DNA of 64,000 nt, taken from assembly GCF_009834765.1 (NCBI RefSeq), contig NZ_WVHP01000025.1:124001-188000 (forward strand), written 5' to 3'. Position 1 is the first letter of the stretch. Every line of letters starts with the position of its first letter. A program made the position numbers and the translations under genes. Below, piece by piece: positions 53,048-62,145 of this stretch. The notes under the pieces were generated by a model. It did not search any database and was not told where the DNA came from. It saw only the letters and a program-made list of their open reading frames with translations. This DNA is from Saccharibacter sp. EH611. Its GTDB lineage: Bacteria > Pseudomonadota > Alphaproteobacteria > Acetobacterales > Acetobacteraceae.

Positions 53048-53202
53048 ATTAAAAAATGGCAGAAAACTGCTCCCTAAAAAGGGTATTTAAAGATAAAGCA
53101 AAAATATAAAAAAAGGTAATTAATGAAAAAACTTAATTCACATTTTGAGATTCGCGTGAGAGAATGAGGCTCCTTCTTCAGACGATGAAAGAGCGATAAG
53201 CG

Positions 53203-53880
53203 ATGAGTGAGGCAGGGGATAACCCGGTAATACCGCCGTTGCGTATTGGTGAGAAAGCACCGGATTTTCGGGCACGAACGACGCAAGGAATGGTGACCTT
53301 AGGAGGGTTACGAGGGCGTTGGGTGATCCTCATGGCACATCCTGCGTCTTTTACTCCTGTTTGTACGAGTGAATTTATCGCGATGGCGCACCATGAACCA
53401 GCCTTCCGCCGGCGTAATTGCGTCGTTCTGGGGTTGTCAGTCGATAGTTTAGCGTCTCATTTAGCGTGGGTTGACCTCATTAAAGAGCGCTTTGATGTAG
53501 AAATTCCGTTCCCGATTATTGAAGATCCTTCTTTAGAGCTTTCACGGATTTACGGCATGTTGGATCCTTCCGCTCAAGATAGTGCGACAGCACGTGCTGT
53601 GCGGGTGATCGACCCAGAAGGAGTCTTACAAGCAAGCCTGACATACCCAGCAACGGTAGGGCGTTCCATTGCGGAGATGCTGCGTTTGTTAGAGGCCCTG
53701 CAGGAGGTGGAGCGTTCTCACGTCGTAACCCCAGAAGGATGGCACCCTGGCCAACCAACACTTGCGCCACCAGCCCAGACGCAGCAGGCGATGCGTAGGC
53801 GGGGGAGGAGTTGGTTTCTTCACCCCAAAGGAAAGGAGTGTGCCGACCAATCATCCCAAGGAGATGATGAGGAGGGATGA
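53203..53880 (+). CDS. 1-Cys type peroxiredoxin (Prx6/AhpC-like)
   Basis: A 225-residue thiol peroxidase. The active-site block is MAHPASFTPVCTSEF with peroxidatic Cys54 and Thr51; the later Arg is in TARAVRVIDPEG. Cys73 and a Cys near the C-terminus are not in the standard resolving position, so it fits the Prx6 group. The C-terminal 30 residues are basic and low-complexity. It shares a terminal base with the regulator gene that follows and is divergent from cydDCABX. Confidence 0.86.
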   Translation: MSEAGDNPVIPPLRIGEKAPDFRARTTQGMVTLGGLRGRWVILMAHPASFTPVCTSEFIAMAHHEPAFRRRNCVVLGLSVDSLASHLAWVDLIKERFDVEIPFPIIEDPSLELSRIYGMLDPSAQDSATARAVRVIDPEGVLQASLTYPATVGRSIAEMLRLLEALQEVERSHVVTPEGWHPGQPTLAPPAQTQQAMRRRGRSWFLHPKGKECADQSSQGDDEEG

Positions 53881-54299
53881 TGGCAGAGACAAAGCAAGAG
53901 CTGTTATGCCATAAAGTGCCAGTGACGGAGGAGCAGTGTCGCTCCTTAGCAGACGAGATGCGTGTGCTGGCTCAACCGCAACGGTTGATGATTCTCCTTC
54001 TATTACGCCAACAACGTTGCATGGTCGCGGATATTGAGCGTTTAACAGGGATCACCCAACCGATGTTGAGCCAGTATTTAGGGCAGCTGAGACGGGCTGA
54101 GCTTGTCGTTTCTGAGCGTGTTGGGAGAAAGATTTTCTACAGGCTCGCCCAAACGATCACGGCACAAAAGGCTCAGGATTTATTGGCTATTTTGGTGCCA
54201 GAAACATCATTAGACAGTGCTTCAGATGAGGAAAAAAGCGCCTCTTCTGAAGAGTGGCCCTCCTATGGTCACGGAGCCATGTTTGCTCAGTTATTATAA
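53880..54299 (+). CDS. ArsR-family transcriptional regulator
   Basis: A 139-residue winged-helix regulator. LADEMRVLAQPQRLMILLLLRQQRCMVADIERL is the ArsR N-terminal half, and ITQPMLSQYLGQLRRAELV is the recognition helix and following turn. The wing is VVSERVGRKIFYRLA. Cys10, Cys20 and Cys47 could sense thiols or peroxide, but the dithiol spacing of BigR/SqrR sulfide sensors is not matched. ATG 53880 overlaps the peroxiredoxin stop; AGGAGG is 4 bases away. It probably controls its own operon. Confidence 0.82.
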   Translation: MAETKQELLCHKVPVTEEQCRSLADEMRVLAQPQRLMILLLLRQQRCMVADIERLTGITQPMLSQYLGQLRRAELVVSERVGRKIFYRLAQTITAQKAQDLLAILVPETSLDSASDEEKSASSEEWPSYGHGAMFAQLL

Positions 54300-54340
54300 A
54301 CGGTCACTGTGCTGAGACTGCGCTATGGCAGCCCTCTCAT

Positions 54341-54379
54341 AAAAACGCCCCACCGGGTCAGCATGACCAGATGGGGCGT
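54341..54379 (-). terminator. Terminator of the first MscS-like gene
   Basis: On the minus strand ACGCCCCA pairs with TGGGGCGT (with an internal GGTCA/TGACC helix), followed by TTTTT. It serves the gene ending at 54396 and may also stop the convergent ArsR transcript. Confidence 0.75.
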
Positions 54380-54395
54380 GTGTTATAGAGCCGTT

Positions 54396-56786
54396 TTAGC
54401 TCTGCGATGATTGTTGGGAAGATGGCTCAATGCGAGGTTGCACGCCGTCTTGAACGGTGTGGAACGGCGCATTGGGTGGTGTCGTAATGTAAGACGTGCT
54501 CGTATAGAAGTTAATCCCTTCTGACGCAAAACGATTACTGATACGACGGTTAAACTCGCGCTTTACTTTCCATTTCATCATCGGTTGCGTGAGAATACTA
54601 CCGACAAGTATGGCACCAGAGCCTCCGCTATCATCCACGCCAAGATCCGTATAATCGGAGAGGATCATAGGGCCAAAGGTATCGTCTTGGCGCATCTCTG
54701 TCACCACATCAGACATAAGAGCGACGACACGGGCGAAGTCCTCTGACAAAGCCAGCTGTTGCTTGATGACGATTTTATTATAGCCACGCGCTGTATTGGT
54801 GATGGAGTTGACCGAGGAGAAGGGAATAATGTGGAGATCCCCATTCGAATCACGAATGCGGACGGTGCGGATGGAGAGATTTTCCACCGTGCCAGAAACC
54901 CCACTTGTTGTGACCCAATCTCCTACTTGAATGGCATCTTCAACTAGCATGAAGAACCCTGTGATAAAGTCTTTCACCAAGCTTTGAGAGCCAAAAGCAA
55001 TCGCTGCCCCCATAATACCGGCACCGGTCAGTAATGGAGTGACGTTGATCCCCATTTGCGACAAGGTCGTGACGGTGACGATGATAATAATCAGCGCCAG
55101 CATGACGGTGCGGATAATGGGGAGGACGGTTTTAAGACGCGTCGCACGGGACAGCATGCCATTTTGTTCAAAATGAGCAAGCTGTTGGAGGAGGAAGAGG
55201 TTGATTCCCTCCCAAATCAATACCGCGCTGATAGCGGCGGTCAGGAGGATTAAGAGGGTAACAAAAATATGGTTCCCCAGTGGATTATGGAGGAAGAACC
55301 CATAGCTTGGCAGACCCCAAATATTGGCGATTGTAACAGCTGTAATAGCGATGAGTATTGCCGTGAGTAAACGGCGTGTCATCGGGTAATAGCGATCAGC
55401 ACGTTTTTGGAGGTCAGGAAAGCGTTGAACGAGGGAGGGTTTGAGGCGGAAAAGGGTATTTTGAGCGCCATAAACCATAATCGCAACAATGCGGAAGAGC
55501 ACGAGTGTAGCGATTGTGGCTAATGTGGCACGAATGATCCAATGATAACCGCCCGGCAGTTGTGCAGCCCAAACCGTCCAGAGTGACACATCAAGTAACA
55601 GAGCTGGAATCCACCATAAACGGGCGATAGCCCCCAGGACACTCCAAAAAGAGACCGTGTGAGCAGTGGTGCGGTTTGGTGTTAAAAAGCGGCTCACAAT
55701 ATGGCGTACGCGCCAGATAAAGACCGCAATTAAGAGATGCTCAATAAAGACAATAATACGGATTAATGCATCAGCCCCACGTGGAAGGATGATAAACCGG
55801 TTATCGCCCAAGCAGGTAAGCACGACGATGAGCGCGAGAGGGATAATGAGATATTTCCACCAGCGTGTGAGCAAACGTGCCGTTGTGTCCATGACGGGTA
55901 GGAGACGAATGGTGGATGCGTGCGGGGCGAGGATGGTTTCCCCGCAAAGATAGAGGCAGCGTGTAACGGCATAAATATTGACGATGTTCATAAAGACATC
56001 GCCACCGGTCTGATCCCACGGAATGAGCAAAAAGGCGCCGAGGCTCAGCAGGTAAAAAACAGCGATAGGGGCTATTTTGAGACCAAAGAAGCCACAAGCA
56101 TAAGGAATGCGTGCGAGAAAGCGCACTGTTTCTGCTTGGCGTCTTTGGTCGGCTGCCCGAAGTTCTTCTGTTTTTTCGTTATCCTCACCGGTTGTAGAAC
56201 CAGAGAGGTCGGGGGAGGTATCCGAGCGTTTGAGGGTATCGCGTCGGAACGCTTGGCTTGTCAGATAATGCACAGGCCGGCGCAGAAGAACGCTCGCGCC
56301 ATATTCCAAGGCCAGACCAATAATGAAAATCAGGGCTGTTTTTGTTAAGGTGCTGATAATAGCAGCGCGTGCGCTTGGAGAGCTCAGTTGTTTATGGGCT
56401 TCAATCCCGACATAGCGCACATCATTAAATAAGCTGAAAAAATGACCAATATCGCGCCAGACTTGGTTGCGCAGACTGTTAAAGCCGGAGTGCAGGTCTG
56501 GTAAAAGACTTTTATCCAGTGTGGGGGTAGATGAAGGGGATGAGGCCGACGTGGAGGCTGGCGGTGCTGCGCGCGCCATGAGCGACAGCGTACGGGCAAA
56601 CTGATCGCGCTCTTGTGGGTTATTGAGCACAGAGAGTAGGCGTTGTGCTTCATCGCGGCTCAGAGGTGTGTTGAGCGTAGGTTGTGCTGCGGCAGGGGTG
56701 GGGCTGGCAGCTTGGGCGGCGCTTAAACCTATAGCCGTCAGAGCAGAGACTAACGCGATGAGCATAAGCCTGTATATGTGGCGCAT
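54396..56786 (-). CDS. Large MscS-family mechanosensitive channel, copy 1
   Basis: About 796 residues from ATG 56786, where a signal peptide begins (LMLIALVSALTAIGLSAAQA). A periplasmic helical domain follows (DEAQRLLSVLNNPQERDQFARTLSLMARA), then about ten membrane helices. The MscS core comes last: GAAIAFGSQSLVKDFITGFFMLVEDAIQVGDWVTTSGVSGTVENLSIRTVRIRD. Such multi-domain channels release solutes on membrane tension and sometimes regulate envelope processes. It is a paralogue of the gene at 57350 and has the same layout. In-frame starts upstream (to 56936) are unlikely. Confidence 0.84.
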   Translation of the reverse strand: MRHIYRLMLIALVSALTAIGLSAAQAASPTPAAAQPTLNTPLSRDEAQRLLSVLNNPQERDQFARTLSLMARAAPPASTSASSPSSTPTLDKSLLPDLHSGFNSLRNQVWRDIGHFFSLFNDVRYVGIEAHKQLSSPSARAAIISTLTKTALIFIIGLALEYGASVLLRRPVHYLTSQAFRRDTLKRSDTSPDLSGSTTGEDNEKTEELRAADQRRQAETVRFLARIPYACGFFGLKIAPIAVFYLLSLGAFLLIPWDQTGGDVFMNIVNIYAVTRCLYLCGETILAPHASTIRLLPVMDTTARLLTRWWKYLIIPLALIVVLTCLGDNRFIILPRGADALIRIIVFIEHLLIAVFIWRVRHIVSRFLTPNRTTAHTVSFWSVLGAIARLWWIPALLLDVSLWTVWAAQLPGGYHWIIRATLATIATLVLFRIVAIMVYGAQNTLFRLKPSLVQRFPDLQKRADRYYPMTRRLLTAILIAITAVTIANIWGLPSYGFFLHNPLGNHIFVTLLILLTAAISAVLIWEGINLFLLQQLAHFEQNGMLSRATRLKTVLPIIRTVMLALIIIIVTVTTLSQMGINVTPLLTGAGIMGAAIAFGSQSLVKDFITGFFMLVEDAIQVGDWVTTSGVSGTVENLSIRTVRIRDSNGDLHIIPFSSVNSITNTARGYNKIVIKQQLALSEDFARVVALMSDVVTEMRQDDTFGPMILSDYTDLGVDDSGGSGAILVGSILTQPMMKWKVKREFNRRISNRFASEGINFYTSTSYITTPPNAPFHTVQDGVQPRIEPSSQQSSQS

Positions 56787-57069
56787 AAAAGCAGGTTTCT
56801 GGATTGGAAAAACCATAAGAGGGATCATTCTCCACGCAAAGGACGTGTTTTTTAGAGGGTGTGTTGAGCCTATCCACGCGCCTGTGGTCAAAATAAAAAG
56901 GCTCGTGACACGATACTTACAGTATGGAATGATCACATCATACCGGCAAGATGGAAACTCTCTATTAAAGGACGGTTGTTTATAGTACGGCCGTAAGAGG
57001 CCATGAGCGTGTCCAGAGTATGGAGCGTCATGGATATTACTGTCATACGCTCATTAAGGAGGGCAGAGT

Positions 57070-57240
57070 ATGCTCCGTGTTCTGATCGCATTTTTCATTC
57101 CGTGGTTGAGCTTCTTTACAATCGGTCGTCCAATTGCGGGGGTTATCTGCCTGCTGCTTCAGGTGACTATTCTTGGTTGGGTTCCAGCCACGATTTGGGC
57201 GCTTCTAGCCTTGCGTTCTTATGATGAAGAACATGGCTAA
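57070..57240 (+). CDS. YqaE/Pmp3 family membrane protein
   Basis: A 56-residue protein with two helices: LRVLIAFFIPWLSFFTIGR, then AGVICLLLQVTILGWVPATIWALLAL, ending SYDEEHG. The FxxPxxxFxxxG-x9-N/CxxLxxxGWxPAxIxAxxxL pattern is the UPF0057/Pmp3 family, tied to salt or stress tolerance in yeast and plants. AAGGAGGG precedes the ATG. It stands on the opposite strand between two MscS-type genes. Confidence 0.83.
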   Translation: MLRVLIAFFIPWLSFFTIGRPIAGVICLLLQVTILGWVPATIWALLALRSYDEEHG

Positions 57241-57272
57241 TTCTTTTTGAGGGTTTGTTGAACCGTCGCATC

Positions 57273-57312
57273 AAAAACCCCTGCCTTTCTGAGTGAAGGC
57301 AGGGGTTTTTTT
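57273..57312. terminator. Bidirectional terminator after the YqaE-like gene
   Basis: CCCCTGCCTT (57278-57287) pairs with AAGGCAGGGG (57296-57305), with seven T after it and five A before it. It ends both the YqaE-like transcript and the MscS copy 2 transcript. Confidence 0.88.
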
Positions 57313-57349
57313 ATGCGAGAAGAGGGAGCCGGCAGCTCCCCTTCCGTCT

Positions 57350-59809
57350 TTAGGAGGCGTTGGTGCCCCCTTGGGTGGGAGCGTGAGGCCGTGATGGCAC
57401 AGCGTGTGGTGTGCCAGTCTCGGGGACATCTTGAAGATTGATCGTCCGTGTTGGGAAGGGGATGGTGATCCCACGTTCCTCGAAGGTTTTTTTCACCCGA
57501 CGATAGAATTCCCACTCAACCGGCCAACGGCCTGATGTGGTTGTGGGGAAGGTTCCTCGCACTGTTACAGAGAAATCATTGAGCGCTGAAACACCCCAGA
57601 GCTGGAAGTCGTCAATGATGTCTGACGCAAATTTCGGATCTTTACGCATGTCTTGCGCAATATCGAGCAGTGCTTGAACGGCAACGTCCGTATCCACATC
57701 GTAACCGACTTCCACAATGATCATAGCGCGGGAGAAGTCACGGTTATAATTGGTGACCTGACCTAAGGAGCTGAAGGAGAAAATGTTCATCGACCCATCA
57801 TTAGCGCGGATATGCACCGAGCGGAGCGACAGCTTCTCAATCACACCATAGGTGCCGTTGAGGGTGACAGAATCACCAACCGTGAGGGCATTTTCCATGA
57901 GTAAGAAAATACCGCTGATGAAATCTTGCACCAGTTTTTGAGAACCAAAACCCAAAGCCACACCAAAAATAGAGGCACTCGCCAGAAGTGGGCCAGTATT
58001 GATCCCCAGCTGAGAGAGAACCGTTAGACCAATGACGATGACCAGAACAACGAGCAGAAGAATACGGAACATCGGCTGCAAGGTGCGCAGGCGTGCCATA
58101 CGGTTTTGCTGCTCAACGCTGTCTTTTTGGCCCAGACGACGGATCTGGTTTTCAATCGCGACATTGACCACTTCCCACGCCACAACACCAACGACCAAGG
58201 CGATGATGATGGTAATAATGGAGGAGAAGAGTTGCCCACCGAGTGTATGTTCTCCAAAGACGGAATAGATCGGTGCTCCCCATGCCACAGCAAGGGAAAG
58301 AGCTGTTAGCACTGCGATCACGACCGCTAAAAGGCGCTGGGCAACGGGGTAATAGCGCAAGATACGGTTTTGCGTCTCATGTGTGAGGGTAGAATCAGTA
58401 AGGGCATGGACAATACGGCTCAGCCCACCATAGGCCAGAATGCTGAGAACGCGCATCAGCACCAGTGCAACGCATGTACGAACGAAGATACGCAAGATGA
58501 CATCATAGCCACCCTGAATATTAGCTGCCCACACAAGCCATAGTGCAACGTCAAAGAAGAGCGCCACAACCCACCAGCAGCGGGCAATCACACGCATGAG
58601 AGGGGCTAGGCGTGGGCTGCGCGTTGCGACACGGTCGCACACATGATTGATCATCCCACGGGCCCGCAAGATCATGATGGCAACCATGGCATGCACAACG
58701 AGGACGAGAAGCTTTTCTAAGCTCAGTGAGACATCCGGGGGGAGTGTGCAATGGTGCAACACGATCAGTGCCGTATAGCCCCAAGCGAGCACCGTAGCGA
58801 GGTGCAGGAAGGAATAGTAAAGGAACTTCGCCACATTGTCTTGCAAGACCGTTAGGCGCAGCCAAGGCTGTTTAGGTGCAAGCAAAGCCCGGATCAGGAT
58901 CGTCCAAAGCCCCAGACCGATGCCTGATATCCACGCAATGCTCCAAACAGATTGTAACGTTGCATCGGTGGGGGCTGGGTCTAAGCTTTGAATAAGCAAA
59001 GCTGTGAGGGGGAACATGAGGACGACCAGCCCATCCAGCACAGCATTACCGAATGTATAGGGAAAGCGATGGAGGGAGATGAGCAGACGAGACAATGCTC
59101 CTTGGCGACGGAGTTGATCTTCAAAGTCGGGTTGAGCCGCGTCTGTGCTCGTCTTTTGATCATCAGCAGAATCATCTTCTGCTTTTTCGGCTTTCGCATT
59201 AGCTGCGCTGGCCGCTCTGAGCTTATCGGCTTCACGATGGAACTGGAGCCGATCATGATCTTTCGCCAATTCATCAAGCTTATTGCGCGGTAGTTTGAGG
59301 AGCAGCCTCATCACTTGGATGAGCACAAAGCTGCCGACAATCATCAGTGCGACACGGAGGAGGACGCAGGAGATTTGGCTTTGCGTGCTCTTGTCCTGCC
59401 AGACATGCTGCACCCAGGGGATGATTTCACGGAAATTGAGCGCGTTTTGATGCAACACACGCAGCTGTATCATCGTGCGACTGCCAAACGAGGACAGATT
59501 CGTCAGTACTTGGTCAGGAAGTGACGTTTTCTGTGCTGTCGATGTTTGTGCAGCTGTTAAGTTGCTTAACGTCGTGACAAACTGCTTACGTTTGGCATCA
59601 TCATTGAGCACACTGATCAACTGTTTCGCCTGAGCGGCATCAATATGCGGCCCCGCTGGAGCAGGCGTTGTGGTGGCCTGTGCCAAAGTCGGCGCTAAGC
59701 TTATAAGAAGCAAAGGCACGACAAAAAGACGCAGGAGCGGGCGGAAATGGCCCCAGAAAAACTGGGAAGGCGGGCTATGGCGCCCAGAGCTAAAGGCCCT
59801 GTCTGGCAT
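57350..59809 (-). CDS. Large MscS-family mechanosensitive channel, copy 2
   Basis: About 819 residues from ATG 59809 with GGAGAAG upstream. A signal peptide (LFVVPLLLISLAPTLAQA) and an N-terminal domain like copy 1 (DAAQAKQLISVLNDDAKRKQFVTTLSNL) precede a charged cytoplasmic stretch (DKLRAASAANAKAEKAEDD). About ten helices follow, then the MscS core GVALGFGSQKLVQDFISGIFLLMENALTVGDSVTLNGTYGVIEKLSLRSVHIRA and a beta domain. A tandem paralogue of the gene at 54396, separated by the YqaE-like gene. Confidence 0.85.
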   Translation of the reverse strand: MPDRAFSSGRHSPPSQFFWGHFRPLLRLFVVPLLLISLAPTLAQATTTPAPAGPHIDAAQAKQLISVLNDDAKRKQFVTTLSNLTAAQTSTAQKTSLPDQVLTNLSSFGSRTMIQLRVLHQNALNFREIIPWVQHVWQDKSTQSQISCVLLRVALMIVGSFVLIQVMRLLLKLPRNKLDELAKDHDRLQFHREADKLRAASAANAKAEKAEDDSADDQKTSTDAAQPDFEDQLRRQGALSRLLISLHRFPYTFGNAVLDGLVVLMFPLTALLIQSLDPAPTDATLQSVWSIAWISGIGLGLWTILIRALLAPKQPWLRLTVLQDNVAKFLYYSFLHLATVLAWGYTALIVLHHCTLPPDVSLSLEKLLVLVVHAMVAIMILRARGMINHVCDRVATRSPRLAPLMRVIARCWWVVALFFDVALWLVWAANIQGGYDVILRIFVRTCVALVLMRVLSILAYGGLSRIVHALTDSTLTHETQNRILRYYPVAQRLLAVVIAVLTALSLAVAWGAPIYSVFGEHTLGGQLFSSIITIIIALVVGVVAWEVVNVAIENQIRRLGQKDSVEQQNRMARLRTLQPMFRILLLVVLVIVIGLTVLSQLGINTGPLLASASIFGVALGFGSQKLVQDFISGIFLLMENALTVGDSVTLNGTYGVIEKLSLRSVHIRANDGSMNIFSFSSLGQVTNYNRDFSRAMIIVEVGYDVDTDVAVQALLDIAQDMRKDPKFASDIIDDFQLWGVSALNDFSVTVRGTFPTTTSGRWPVEWEFYRRVKKTFEERGITIPFPTRTINLQDVPETGTPHAVPSRPHAPTQGGTNAS

Positions 59810-60043
59810 GAGCGACTTCTCCAAAGATGTGATGATGGCGAGGGAGGACAGGTTGATGTTCCCGCCACAAGGCCTAAGACCTTTGTAAAAATGAACCATC
59901 ATTTTTAAAGCGATCTTATTAAAATATAGGATACAGAAAAAAAATCAAAATAACCTTATATTCCTGTGTAAAAAGAGCGGAGTTATTGCCTTATCTTCAT
60001 ATGGGAAGGGCGCTTGATTAGGAGGAGAAACCCTCTTGCTGCG

Positions 60044-60330
60044 TTAAGAGCGGTCGTTGGATTTTCTAGAAGGGTTTTCACTCAGGTAGCGTAGGCAAGA
60101 AACGCGTAAGAAAGACGCTGTATTGGCAATAGAGCCATAACGCTCAATGGCTTCATCAATCAGTCGCGTAATGGCTTGGTTAGGGTGAGGCCGCTATCAC
60201 GAGCGATCGTTTGGAGAATATCCCAAAAAATATCCTCTACCCTTAAAGCTGTGGCGAACCCGTGGAGGCGCAAAGAGCGCGTGCGAGAGTGATAGAGTGC
60301 TGGGTCAGCATGGCTATAGAGATCACACAG
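60044..60330 (-). pseudogene. Frameshifted ribbon-helix-helix (RHH_4-like) regulator
   Basis: One frame gives CDLYSHADPALYHSRTRSLR, then LHGFATALRVEDIFWDILQTIARDSGLTLT, and stops after KPLRD. The next frame continues naturally with AITRLIDEAIERYGSIANTASFLRVSCLRYLSEN. Joined, they match the RHH_4 family seen in Acetobacteraceae, which typically starts MCxLF and ends SFLRVCCLRYL. A single base is missing near 60172-60186. The position expected for the start Met reads CTG (60330), so start and frame are both damaged. A sequencing error in this spot is the main alternative. Confidence 0.65.
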
Positions 60331-60369
60331 ACACGCGCTCTTTACGCGATGTGAGAAAAGTTGATGGGT

Positions 60370-60951
60370 TTAACGGGTAATTTTGGTTCCCAAAACTTCT
60401 AGGAATTGCGCCATCCAAGCGGGATGGGCAGGCCATGCTGGAGCGGTGACGAGCGTTCCATCGGTGATGGCACCTGTCATCGGAAGAGTGTGGTATGAGG
60501 CGCCTGCGAGGATTATATCAGCTTGGCAAGCGGGGTAAGCGCTTACTTTTTTGCCAGAAATCACGCCAGCTGCTGCCAGCAAGACCGGCCCGTGACAGAT
60601 TGACGCGATCGGTTTGTTCGCCCGCGAGAAGGCTTGAACGAGCTCTAGAACAGAGGCATGAGTGGCGAGATGCTCAGGAGCGCGACCACCAGGGATAACA
60701 AGCGCATCATACTCTTCTTCAGAAACGTCATCATAGCTGGTGTTTAGTGTGAAGTTATGGCCGCGTTTTTCGGTATAGGTTTGGAAGCCTTCAAAATCAT
60801 GAATAGCCGTCGCGACGTGATCGCCTGTCTTCTTCCCCGGAGAGGCAACATCAACGTGATGGCCAACCATGTCTAACATCTGGAAGGGCACCATAACTTC
60901 ATAGTCTTCGACAAAATCGCCAACGATAAAAAGAATTCTCTTCTGTGCCAT
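60370..60951 (-). CDS. DJ-1/PfpI family protein
   Basis: A 193-residue protein of the glutamine-amidotransferase-like fold. It has RILFIVGDFVEDYEVMVPFQML at the N-terminus with the conserved Glu, DALVIPGGRAPEHL, and the nucleophile elbow SICHGPVLLAAAGV with the catalytic Cys followed by His. Members act as protein deglycases, chaperones or peptidases under carbonyl or oxidative stress. ATG 60951 is preferred (AGAGG upstream) over the longer in-frame start at 60984. Confidence 0.87.
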   Translation of the reverse strand: MAQKRILFIVGDFVEDYEVMVPFQMLDMVGHHVDVASPGKKTGDHVATAIHDFEGFQTYTEKRGHNFTLNTSYDDVSEEEYDALVIPGGRAPEHLATHASVLELVQAFSRANKPIASICHGPVLLAAAGVISGKKVSAYPACQADIILAGASYHTLPMTGAITDGTLVTAPAWPAHPAWMAQFLEVLGTKITR

Positions 60952-61124
60952 GATAATATCCTCTCTACTGTATCGCTCCCCCATGACGCGGCAGAGGGGG
61001 CGCTGAATGGTTTCATATACCGTCCCTTATCAAGGGAATGCCTTATTATAGGCTACTTCATATGTGACAGGTACTAGGTGGTAACGACATTGAGAGAAGC
61101 AAGCTGTATAGGAGAAGGTCTGAT

Positions 61125-61472
61125 ATGAAGATATGTTTTGCATTGATCGCGTTACTTCTTCCTTTGCTGAGTTATGCTCAGGAGCGCAGCGACCTCACTG
61201 TCCGTCCTCAGGCTCTTTTCACCCTGACATTACCCGCGCAATTTTCCACAGGTGCAAGCTGGATGGTCAAAACTCTTCCCCAAACAGCTGTGCTTGTCGG
61301 GATGGAGCGCCAGCCCGGTCGGGATTGCCACGGTGCTGTTGGCTGCCCAGAGCAGGAAGTGCTTTATCTCAAAGCCGTGAAGCGCGGGACGGGCAAGCTT
61401 ATGTTGGTTTATGGGCGCCCCTTTGAAGCACTCCCTAAAGAGGTGACGGTCAAAACGATTACTGTCCGTTAA
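61125..61472 (+). CDS. Secreted chagasin-like (I42) protease inhibitor candidate
   Basis: A 115-residue protein with a signal peptide (CFALIALLLPLLSYAQ). The mature part shows the chagasin layout: FTLTLPAQFSTGASWMV for the first loop, a CPEQEVLYLKAVKRGTGKLMLVYGRPFE segment, and VKTITV at the end. I42 inhibitors block papain-type cysteine proteases. The family call rests on weak motifs (GTG-x-W and the RPFE end). Two Cys could form a disulfide. Its 3' end overlaps the convergent lipoprotein gene by 14 bases. Confidence 0.6.
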   Translation: MKICFALIALLLPLLSYAQERSDLTVRPQALFTLTLPAQFSTGASWMVKTLPQTAVLVGMERQPGRDCHGAVGCPEQEVLYLKAVKRGTGKLMLVYGRPFEALPKEVTVKTITVR

Positions 61473-62145
61473 AGAGCGACTGGGTACTGTGAAAAGGGCT
61501 CTGTTTGGGAGGAGTAATGGGTGTTTTTTCGGGTGGTGTCCATTCCTCGACGTCACTTAGGGTGGCGCGCTTGCGAAATTTAAAGAGGCCAATATCTGTG
61601 CGCTTGCTATAATCCATCACAATATTTTTGCGTATAACCGTATCGCTTGAGGTAATGGTGAGGGGAGCGTAGGCGAGATCAGGGATGACAGCTGGGAATG
61701 AGACGGAGCCGCCAAACCCTGTGGAGTGGATCTCGCGGACGATGGTTTCATGCATCGTGATCATGACCAGCCATGGGCCGGGAGGAACGTTTTTAAAGGT
61801 AAAGATGCAGCGTCCTGTCCAGGGGCTTTGTCGAAGAAGTGCCTCTGCTTTCGTTGATAGAGTAGCAGGGAAGCCTATGTGGAAAGAATTCATCGCACGG
61901 ATCCACCCTCTGTAATAAGGGTCATCTGGCATGAGGATCGCCTTGGCGGGGGATGTATTGCACGGTATTTTGATTTTGCTCGTGCCGGTCATGTAGCCGC
62001 GCACAGTGAGAGTGGCCTTCCCTTGCGCACGGGCCCATTCAACATGTTCTGGACGAAATTTAGTACCGATAGAGGTACATCCACTCATGGCGGTGAGTAC
62101 GACGCACAAAGTGAGGTTAAGAAGAAAATGGCGGTTTATCGTCAC
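61459..62145 (-). CDS. Hypothetical lipoprotein
   Basis: 228 residues with signal and lipobox (LTLCVVLTAMSGCTS, Cys23). Beta-rich segments follow, TLTVRGYMTGTSKIKIPC, CIFTFKNVPPGPWLVMITM, and the end is a proline-rich, polar tail. The PPGPWLVMI segment resembles carboxypeptidase-regulatory-like beta domains, but no family is certain. No functional context; the 3' end overlaps the convergent inhibitor gene. Confidence 0.55.
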   Translation of the reverse strand: MTINRHFLLNLTLCVVLTAMSGCTSIGTKFRPEHVEWARAQGKATLTVRGYMTGTSKIKIPCNTSPAKAILMPDDPYYRGWIRAMNSFHIGFPATLSTKAEALLRQSPWTGRCIFTFKNVPPGPWLVMITMHETIVREIHSTGFGGSVSFPAVIPDLAYAPLTITSSDTVIRKNIVMDYSKRTDIGLFKFRKRATLSDVEEWTPPEKTPITPPKQSPFHSTQSLFNGQ

